64,000 bases of DNA, taken from the NCBI RefSeq assembly GCF_000423185.1, contig NZ_AUHM01000013.1, forward strand, positions 145,491 through 209,490, written 5' to 3'. The position numbers were made by a program, and so were the translations under genes. Below the pieces are notes generated by a model that was not told where the DNA came from, made no database searches, and was given only the letters and a program-made list of their open reading frames with translations. Origin of the DNA: Inquilinus limosus DSM 16000 (GTDB lineage: Bacteria; Pseudomonadota; Alphaproteobacteria; DSM-16000; Inquilinaceae). Positions 58,083 through 64,000 of the stretch are shown here, one piece after another; the first letter of the stretch is position 1, and each line of letters opens with the position of its first letter.

Positions 58083-60548
58083 ATGCTGGCGGAGACCGCC
58101 GAACCGTTGCTGCCGCCCGCCTTCGCCGGCTGGTTCCGGCACAAGGGCTGGACGCCGCATCCGCACCAGCTGGAGATGGTGGCGGCGGCGCGCGACGGCG
58201 CCCATGCCCTGCTGATCGCCCCGACCGGCGGCGGCAAGACCCTGGCCGGCTTCCTGCCGACGCTGATCGAGCTGGCGGAGCGGCCGCGCGAGGGGCTGCA
58301 CACGCTCTACATCTCGCCGCTCAAGGCCCTGGCGGTCGACATCCACCGCAACCTCGAACGGCCGATCGCCGAGATGCGGCTGGCGATCCGGGCCGAGACT
58401 CGCACGGGCGACACGCCGCAGATCAAGCGCGAGCGTCAGCGCCGGCACGCGCCGCAGCTGCTGATGACGACGCCGGAGAGCCTGGCGCTGATGCTGTCCT
58501 ATCCGGATGCGGGCCGGATCTTCGGCAGCCTGCGCTGCATCATCATCGACGAGCTGCACGCTTTGGCCGGCACCAAGCGCGGCGACCTGCTGGCGCTCGG
58601 CCTCGCCCGCCTCGCCGCCCATGCGCCGGAGGCCCGCCGGGTCGGGCTGTCGGCCACGGTGGCGCATCCGGACGCGCTGGTGGCCTGGCTGTCGCCGAGC
58701 GGCCGGGCCGACCCCGCCCTGGTGCGCACCGTGCGCGGCCCGCCCGGGATCAAGCCGGTGGTCGAGATCATGGTGGCCGAAGGCCGGCTGCCCTGGGCCG
58801 GCCATATGGGCACCTACGCCGCCGCCGAGCTGTACGAGCGGATCCGCAAGGCCGGCACCACCATCCTCTTCGTCAACACGAGGGCGCAGGCGGAGCTGGT
58901 GTTCCAGGCGCTGTGGCGGATCAACGAGGAGGTGCTGCCGATCGCGCTGCACCACGGCAGCCTGGCGGCGGAGCAGCGCCGCAAGGTCGAGGCGGCGATG
59001 GCGCGGGGCGAGCTGCGCGCCGTGGTCGCCACCTCCTCGCTCGACCTCGGCATCGACTGGGCGGCGGTCGACCTAGTGGTCCAGATCGGCGCGCCGAAGG
59101 GCGCCAGCCGCCTGCTGCAGCGCATCGGCCGGTCGAACCACCGCTTCGACGCGCCCTCGGTCGCGGTGCTGGTCCCCGCCAACCGCTTCGAGGTGCTGGA
59201 GTGCCGCGCCGCCTCCGACGCCATCGAGGCGATGACCCTGGACGGCGACCCGCCCGCCCCGGGCACGCTGGACACGCTGGCGCAGCACCTCCTGGGCTGC
59301 GCCTGCTCCGCCCCTTTCGACGCCGATGCGATGTACGCCGAGGTCCGCCGCGCCGCGCCCTATGCCGGCCTGCCGCGCCGCGATTTCGACGACGTGCTGG
59401 AGTTCGTGGCCCATGGCGGCTACGCGCTCCGCACCTATGACCGCTTCCACCGGCTGAAGCAGGACGCCCAGGGCCGCTGGAAGGTGGCCAGCGCCGTGGT
59501 GGCCCGGCAGTACCGGATGAATGTCGGCACCATCGTCCAGGAGGAGATGCTGAAGGTCCGGCTCTCCGGCGGCTTCGGCAAGGTCCTGGGCGAGGTCGAG
59601 GAGTATTTCGCCCAGGGGCTGGTGCCGGGCGACACCTTCATGTTCGCGGGCCAGCTGCTGCGCTTCGAGGGCATCCGCGAGATGACGGTGATCTGCAGCC
59701 GCGCCGCCCGCGGCGAGCCGAAGGTGCCGGCCTATGCCGGCGGCCGCATGCCGCTGACCACCCATCTGGCCGACCGGGTGCGGCGCCTGCTCTCCACCCC
59801 CGCCCATTGGCCCGGGCTGCCGGACGACGCGCGCGAGTGGCTGGAGTTGCAGCGGTACCGCTCTGGCCTGCCCGGCCCGGGCGAGCTGATGATCGAGACC
59901 TTCCCGCGCGGCGGCCGGCATTACATGGTCGCCTATTGCTTCGAGGGCCGGCAGGCGCACCAGACGCTGGGCATGCTGGTGACCAAGCGGATGGAGCGCG
60001 CCGGGCTGGGGCCGATCGGCTTCGTCGCCACCGACTATGTGCTGGCGACCTGGAGCCTCGAGCCGGTGACCGACCCGGCGCCGCTGTTCGACGAGGACAT
60101 GCTGGGCGACGACCTGGAGGCCTGGATGGGCGACTCCAGCCTGCTGCGCCGCACCTTCCGCAACGTCGCCGTGATCGCCGGGCTGATCGACCGCCGCTCT
60201 CCCGGCGAGCGCAAGACCGGCCGCCAGGTCACGGTCAGCGCCGACCTGATCTACGACGTTCTGCGCCGGCACCAGCCGGACCATGTGCTGCTGCGCGCCA
60301 CCCGCGCCGACGCGGCCCGCGGCCTGGTCGACCTCGGCCGTGTCGCCCTGCTGCTGAAGCGCGCCCGGCGCCGGCTGACGCTGCGCGCGCTCGACCGCAT
60401 CTCGCCGCTCGCAGTGCCGGTGCTGCTGGAGATCGGCCGTGAGAGCGTCGCCGCCGGCGCCATCGACGCGATGCTGGAGGAGGCCGCCGCCGAGATGATC
60501 GCCGAGGCGGCGCCGAAGCGGGGGGAGCGCGGGCGGCGGCGGGCGTAA
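58083..60548 (+). CDS. Ligase-associated DEXH-box helicase, Lhr-like
   Basis: An 821-residue helicase. Motif I APTGGGKTLAG, Ia SPLKALAVDIHRNLE, II IIIDELHAL (DELH), III LSATVAH, VI QRIGRSNHR; the C-terminal part matches the Lhr-core winged-helix region. It is the third member of the ligase-associated DNA damage response set (TIGR04121). In this genome it lies 10 kb from its ligase and exonuclease partners. ATG 58083 begins MLAETAEPLLPPAFAGWF; an open frame extends upstream but is noncoding. Confidence 0.93.
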   Translation: MLAETAEPLLPPAFAGWFRHKGWTPHPHQLEMVAAARDGAHALLIAPTGGGKTLAGFLPTLIELAERPREGLHTLYISPLKALAVDIHRNLERPIAEMRLAIRAETRTGDTPQIKRERQRRHAPQLLMTTPESLALMLSYPDAGRIFGSLRCIIIDELHALAGTKRGDLLALGLARLAAHAPEARRVGLSATVAHPDALVAWLSPSGRADPALVRTVRGPPGIKPVVEIMVAEGRLPWAGHMGTYAAAELYERIRKAGTTILFVNTRAQAELVFQALWRINEEVLPIALHHGSLAAEQRRKVEAAMARGELRAVVATSSLDLGIDWAAVDLVVQIGAPKGASRLLQRIGRSNHRFDAPSVAVLVPANRFEVLECRAASDAIEAMTLDGDPPAPGTLDTLAQHLLGCACSAPFDADAMYAEVRRAAPYAGLPRRDFDDVLEFVAHGGYALRTYDRFHRLKQDAQGRWKVASAVVARQYRMNVGTIVQEEMLKVRLSGGFGKVLGEVEEYFAQGLVPGDTFMFAGQLLRFEGIREMTVICSRAARGEPKVPAYAGGRMPLTTHLADRVRRLLSTPAHWPGLPDDAREWLELQRYRSGLPGPGELMIETFPRGGRHYMVAYCFEGRQAHQTLGMLVTKRMERAGLGPIGFVATDYVLATWSLEPVTDPAPLFDEDMLGDDLEAWMGDSSLLRRTFRNVAVIAGLIDRRSPGERKTGRQVTVSADLIYDVLRRHQPDHVLLRATRADAARGLVDLGRVALLLKRARRRLTLRALDRISPLAVPVLLEIGRESVAAGAIDAMLEEAAAEMIAEAAPKRGERGRRRA

Positions 60549-60554
60549 CTTCTT

Positions 60555-60583
60555 TTGTGACCCGAGCCCGTTTTTGCTAAAAT
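60555..60583 (+). promoter_or_regulatory. Sigma-70-type promoter of the cyclase-TolB-TPR gene
   Basis: TTGTGA (60555-60560) and TAAAAT (60578-60583) are exactly 17 bases apart, 7 bases after the helicase stop. Transcription would start ~22 bases before the ATG at 60611. Confidence 0.7.
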
Positions 60584-60610
60584 TGCATCCTTCGGGGCGA
60601 GGACGGGTCC

Positions 60611-62365
60611 ATGGAACGGCCGGAGGTCCAGCGCAGGCTGGCGGCGATCCTGGCGGCGGACATGGCGGGCTACAGCCGGCTGATGGAAGCCGACGAGACC
60701 GGCACCCTCGCGCGGCTGAAGACCCACCGGCTCGAGCTGATCGACCCGGCCATCGCCAAGACCCGCGGCAGCATCGTCAAGACCACCGGCGACGGCCTCC
60801 TGGTCGAGTTCGCCAGCGTCGTCGACGCCCTGGCCTGCGCCACGGAGATCCAGCGCCGCATGGCCCGGCGCAACGCCGACGTCTCGCCGGCGCGCTGGAT
60901 CCAGTTCCGCATCGGCATCAATCTCGGCGACGTGATCGTCGAGGACGACGACCTGTTCGGCGACGGCGTCAACGTCGCGGCGCGGCTGCAGACTCTGGCG
61001 GAGCCGGGTGGGATCTGCGTCTCCGGCGCGGTGCGCGACCAGGTCGGCGACCGGCTCGACATCGGCTTCGAGGATCTCGGCGAGCAGTCGGTCAAGAACA
61101 TCTCCCGGCCGATCCGGGTCTACCGGGTCCGGCTCGACCCGACGGCGGCGGAGGTCCCGCCCAGCGCCGCCGCCAGCGTTCCGGCCGCGACCAAGCCCTC
61201 CCTGGTCGTGCTGCCCTTCGTCAACATGAGCGGCGACCCGGAGCAGGAGTTCTTCGCCGACGGGCTGACCGAGGACATCATCACCGAGCTGTCGCGCTTC
61301 CACGACCTGCTCGTGATCTCCCGCAACTCCGCCTTCGTGCACAAGGGCAAGGCGGTGAAGGTGCAGGACGTCGCCCGCGAGTTCGGCGTCCATTACGTGA
61401 TCGAGGGCAGCGTCCGGAAAGCGGGCGGCCGGGTGCGGGTGACGGTGCAGCTGATCGACGCCGAGACCGACCGGCACATCTGGGCCGAGCGCTACGACCG
61501 CGACCTGGCCGACATCTTCGCGATCCAGGACGAGGTCACGTCGGCGATCGCCGCCACCCTGCCCGGCCGGGTCGAGGCCGCGGCGCGCGACCGGGCGAAG
61601 CGCAAGACCACGGACAATCTGGAAGCCTATGAGTGCCTTTTGGCCGGCAAGGTGCTGCACCACCGGTCGACGCGCGACGACAACGCCCAGGCCCTGGCGA
61701 TGCTGGACCGCGCCATCGCCCTCGACCCGAAATACGCCCATGCCCATGCCTGGCGGGCCTGCGTGCTGGGCCAGGGCTGGGTCAACGGCTGGTGCGCCGA
61801 CCGCGACGCCACCTGGGATGCCGTGGTCGGCGCGCTGGAGACCGCCGTCGCCCTCGACGACAACGACGCCGATGTCCACCGCATCCTGGCGGCCGTCGCC
61901 CTGACGCGGGACGAGTTCGACCGATCCGTCTATCACCAGGAGCGGGCGCTGGGCCTGAACCCGAACTACGACCTGATCGTGGTGCAGCAGGGCGAGATCC
62001 TGACCTGGCTCGGCCGGCCGGAGGAAGGCATCGACTGGATCCGCAAGGCGATGCGGCTCAACCCCTATCACCCGGAGCGGTTCTGGAGCCATCTCGGCCG
62101 GGCCTGTTACACCGCCCGGCGCTATGCCGAGGCGGTGGAGGCCTACAGCCACATCACCCGCCAGGACCACACCCACCACGCCTTCCTCGCCGCCGCGCTG
62201 GCGCAGATGGGCGACGCCACGGCCGCCGGCGCCCATGCGCAGGCGGTGCTGCGGATCGAGCCAGGGTTCACGGCGGACGGCTTCCTCGCGACCCTGCACT
62301 ACAAATACGACGAGGACCGCGCGCATTGCCGCGACGGCCTGCTCGCGGCCGGGCTGCCGGCCTGA
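60611..62365 (+). CDS. Class III cyclase with TolB-like and TPR domains
   Basis: A 584-residue protein. Residues 1-175 are a class III cyclase domain: RLAAILAADMAGYSRLM (metal D17), K57 TTGDGLLVEF (D61) and DLFGDGVNVAARL with D114, the Lys/Asp pair of ATP-specific enzymes. A TolB-like middle domain follows (LVVLPFVNMSGDPEQEFFADGLTEDI, VHYVIEGSVRK). The C-terminal half has TPR-like helices (AHAHAWRACVLG, GRACYTARRYAEAVEAY). This three-part layout is common in Rhizobiales/Rhodospirillales cyclases; the signal sensed is unknown. Its own promoter lies just upstream. Confidence 0.92.
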   Translation: MERPEVQRRLAAILAADMAGYSRLMEADETGTLARLKTHRLELIDPAIAKTRGSIVKTTGDGLLVEFASVVDALACATEIQRRMARRNADVSPARWIQFRIGINLGDVIVEDDDLFGDGVNVAARLQTLAEPGGICVSGAVRDQVGDRLDIGFEDLGEQSVKNISRPIRVYRVRLDPTAAEVPPSAAASVPAATKPSLVVLPFVNMSGDPEQEFFADGLTEDIITELSRFHDLLVISRNSAFVHKGKAVKVQDVAREFGVHYVIEGSVRKAGGRVRVTVQLIDAETDRHIWAERYDRDLADIFAIQDEVTSAIAATLPGRVEAAARDRAKRKTTDNLEAYECLLAGKVLHHRSTRDDNAQALAMLDRAIALDPKYAHAHAWRACVLGQGWVNGWCADRDATWDAVVGALETAVALDDNDADVHRILAAVALTRDEFDRSVYHQERALGLNPNYDLIVVQQGEILTWLGRPEEGIDWIRKAMRLNPYHPERFWSHLGRACYTARRYAEAVEAYSHITRQDHTHHAFLAAALAQMGDATAAGAHAQAVLRIEPGFTADGFLATLHYKYDEDRAHCRDGLLAAGLPA

Positions 62366-62444
62366 CCGGGTTCACGAGAAGTGCCCTGCCCCGGCGCACC
62401 GGATTCGATAGGATCGGTCCGTGCGGCGGAATCGGGGAGAGGCG

Positions 62445-63059
62445 ATGGCGGAGGATGCGGAGAGGCGGGAGCGCCTGGCCAGGGCCAAGGCGGCGCTGGC
62501 GATCGACGCCACGCCGGCCAGCCGGGCGCGGATCGAATCCGGCTATGAGGCGCTGTGCGTCGATCTCGTCAGCGAATGGGTGCTCGGCGAACGCCGCTAC
62601 GAGAGCCCGGGGCAGCAGGCCGAGGCCTGGATCGCCCGCTTCTACGATTCGCTGCACAGCGACGAGCAGCCGGACGCCAACCGGATCTACGCCCGGTTCC
62701 AGCTCGGCCTGCCGCGGGCGCAGTACCTGGCGCGGCTGCTGCGGGCCCGCCGCACCGCGCAGTGGCGGGCTGCTGCCCGGGCCGAGCTGCGCCAGGCCCT
62801 GGAGCAGGCCGAGGCCGACGCCCGCGCCGCGGCCGCAGCCGGCCGGGCCCAGGTGCAGCGTTTCGAGCTCAGCCTGTCGCGCGGCGGCTATGATGAGCTC
62901 GTCACCCTCTACGATTCGGTCGCGGCGGTGGTGACCAACGGCAGCCGGCCCGCGCCGCCGGCGAAGAAGCCCTCCTCGCCCACCCTCACCTGGTTCTCGA
63001 TCACGGCGGAGACGATCCTGGCCCTGCTCGACACCCTGCGCCGGGAGGACCGGCCGTGA
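62445..63059 (+). CDS. Hypothetical coiled-coil protein
   Basis: A 204-residue soluble, Ala/Arg/Glu-rich protein, largely helical with a coiled-coil region at ~120-150 (AELRQALEQAEADARAAAAA). No recognised domain. GGGGAGAGGCG precedes ATG 62445. Its stop overlaps the GTG start of the next gene (GTGA), so it is the first gene of a two-gene unit. Confidence 0.8.
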   Translation: MAEDAERRERLARAKAALAIDATPASRARIESGYEALCVDLVSEWVLGERRYESPGQQAEAWIARFYDSLHSDEQPDANRIYARFQLGLPRAQYLARLLRARRTAQWRAAARAELRQALEQAEADARAAAAAGRAQVQRFELSLSRGGYDELVTLYDSVAAVVTNGSRPAPPAKKPSSPTLTWFSITAETILALLDTLRREDRP

Positions 63060-63502
63060 CCCCGGCCAACCCGCTGTCGCTGCTCAGCCCGCTGCTGACC
63101 CTGGCCGGCCTGGTCGGCAGCTTCTTCTATATCCAGCTCAGCCAGTGGCTGCGCGACCTGCTGGCGCTGCGCCAGAAGATCGAGCTGAACCGCTTCGCCG
63201 GCGACGAGGCGCAAAAGCGCGCGATCGTGGAGTGCCGGATCGAGTACCGCCGCCTGGCCACCTGGCACACCACCGCGGTCAATCTCAGCGTCATCGGCTT
63301 CGTGCTGTTCGTCCTGGTGCTCGGCCTCCTGATGATCCGCGAGGCCGAGAGCGATCCGATGCACGGCTACATGGCCACCGCGCTCTGGGTCTTCCTGGTC
63401 CTGTTCGTCGGCCTCGCCTCCGGCCTGCTCTGGCTCGGCCGCCACAAGGCGAAGGAGATCGGCGAGATCCTGGACGCGATCGCGCCGCAGCCGAAGGGCT
63501 GA
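63056..63502 (+). CDS. Hypothetical membrane protein
   Basis: A 148-residue protein with three hydrophobic stretches: ~8-27 (LLSPLLTLAGLVGSFFYIQL), ~75-96 (VNLSVIGFVLFVLVLGLLMI) and ~108-128. Between the first two lies a charged cytosolic helix (RQKIELNRFAGDEAQKRAIVE). Function unknown. GTG start overlaps the stop of the coiled-coil gene, suggesting a soluble/membrane pair that works together. Confidence 0.75.
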   Translation: MTPANPLSLLSPLLTLAGLVGSFFYIQLSQWLRDLLALRQKIELNRFAGDEAQKRAIVECRIEYRRLATWHTTAVNLSVIGFVLFVLVLGLLMIREAESDPMHGYMATALWVFLVLFVGLASGLLWLGRHKAKEIGEILDAIAPQPKG

Positions 63503-63614
63503 TCGGGACACGGCGGACCGTGCCGCCGAGCTCATACCAGCGGCCGAAACATTAGAGCGGGATGAGTCCAGTCCAGATCGGGTCATCCAACCGGACCAAG
63601 GCGGTGAGGTGTTG

Positions 63615-63670
63615 CCTCTCCCGCTTGCGGGAGAGGTCGGAGACGCGGAGCGGCTCCGGGTGAGGGGAGT
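63615..63670. repeat. REP-like intergenic palindromic element
   Basis: CCTCTCCCGC-TT-GCGGGAGAGG (63615-63636) is a perfect 10-bp inverted repeat; after it CGGAGC-G-GCTCCG and GGGTGAGGGG follow. The combination CTCTCCCGC...GCGGGAGAGG plus GGTGAGGG is a familiar chromosomal repeat in GC-rich Proteobacteria. It lies next to the IS110 end. Confidence 0.7.
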
Positions 63671-63720
63671 TTGCCGAGGCCTGGGCCAGCCCTTGTCTGA
63701 TGAGGTTTGTGAGAAGCTGA

Positions 63721-63754
63721 GCCCAGGCTGGGGATCCGGATCCCCAGCCTGGGC
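63721..63754. repeat. Perfect 34-bp palindrome near the IS110 end
   Basis: GCCCAGGCTGGGGATCC (63721-63737) followed directly by its exact reverse complement GGATCCCCAGCCTGGGC (63738-63754), no spacer. It could be a terminator, the target or a border structure of the IS110 element. Confidence 0.75.
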
Positions 63755-63877
63755 CGCCGAGACCGTACACAGCCCTAGGGATTGCCGCCCGAGGGTGAGC
63801 TGGGTCCGGCGGCCTCCCGCTGTGCAGCCCGAACGGTTGCAAGGTCTCCAGACCGCAGACAAGGGAGGTCTCTCAGC
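63755..63877 (+). ncRNA. Possible IS110 left-end noncoding region (bridge-RNA candidate)
   Basis: IS110-subgroup elements carry a structured bridge RNA in the noncoding left end upstream of the transposase. These 123 bases contain no gene and include the hairpin GGTCT-CC-AGACC (63844-63855) and the GC-rich loops around GGGTGAGCTGGGTCC. The element border and RNA ends are not visible; this is an inference from position. Confidence 0.4.
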
Positions 63878-64000
63878 ATGGCGCGGAAGACATCGCCGGT
63901 CCATATCGGGATCGATACATCCAAGCGCGAGCTCGTGGTCGCCAGCCGTCCCGCAGGCACGGCCTTCACCGTGAGCAACACGATGGCCGGCATCACCGTT
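63878..64000 (+). CDS. IS110-family transposase, N-terminal fragment
   Basis: Only the first 41 residues are in the window (MARKTSPVHIGIDTSKRELV...). The start of the DEDD domain, GIDTSK with Asp13, is the IS110/IS1111 hallmark. AAGGGAGGTC supports ATG 63878. The gene continues past the window edge; whether it is intact cannot be seen. Confidence 0.85.
   Translation, partial: MARKTSPVHIGIDTSKRELVVASRPAGTAFTVSNTMAGITV

Overview
The window looks like chromosomal DNA of a GC-rich alphaproteobacterium, probably Rhodospirillales-like. The clues are strong G/C third-codon bias, AGGAGG-type ribosome sites with many GTG starts, the lineage-typical families UPF0262 and DUF2948, and the alphaproteobacterial gene string murA-DUF2948 / hisG-hisD-UPF0262-LMW phosphatase / infA-maf-RNase G-yacG-tRNA-Phe. 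No species is claimed.

Left third (1-24 kb). A cut-off NhaD-like antiporter is followed by a molybdenum hydroxylase operon of the carbon-monoxide-dehydrogenase family (coxG-S-L-M-like). The large subunit has AYRGAGR, so it is a form II enzyme whose substrate is probably not CO. Its maturation genes lie about 5 kb downstream: MoxR ATPase (coxD-like), a GNAT acetyltransferase, a VWA protein (coxE-like), a two-gene XdhC, a molybdopterin-binding/MobA-like fusion and a SufU/NifU-like scaffold, most with overlapping stop and start codons. Between the two blocks sit a secreted thaumatin-like protein, a class III cyclase, an SDR and a Tat-exported class V aminotransferase. After the maturation block come an RBBP9-like protein lacking its nucleophile, an FAD oxidoreductase/amidotransferase operon, a 5'-nucleotidase/patatin pair and an AraC/Fsr-type efflux locus.

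Middle (24-45 kb). There is a possible PD-(D/E)XK protein of unknown role, two acyltransferase-3 membrane proteins and a methyltransferase (surface glycan modification), tRNA-Phe and tRNA-Thr, and the conserved housekeeping string on the minus strand. That string is interrupted twice: by a vapBC-type toxin-antitoxin module beside infA, and by about 7 kb between DUF2948 and hisG carrying pgm, a TetR regulator, a Sel1 lipoprotein and an NMT1-type ABC importer.

Right third (45-64 kb). Here are the ATP-dependent ligase and exonuclease of the ligase-associated DNA damage response set, with the partner Lhr-like helicase 10 kb away. Others are psuK-psuG pseudouridine catabolism, an LpxR-like lipid A deacylase, a flavin reductase-like protein, transporters, MTA/SAH nucleosidase, a glycerophosphodiesterase, a cyclase-TolB-TPR protein and two uncharacterised genes. 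The window ends inside an IS110-family transposase preceded by REP-like and perfect palindromes and a possible bridge-RNA region.

The best leads for something undescribed are: the acetyltransferase coupled into the cox maturation operon; the SufU-like gene coupled to the MoCo fusion gene; the bacterial thaumatin-like protein; the palindromic element that supplies the C-terminus of CoxE; the possible nuclease-fold gene with its leader hairpin; and the IS110 left end. All calls rest on reading the sequence; no database search was run.
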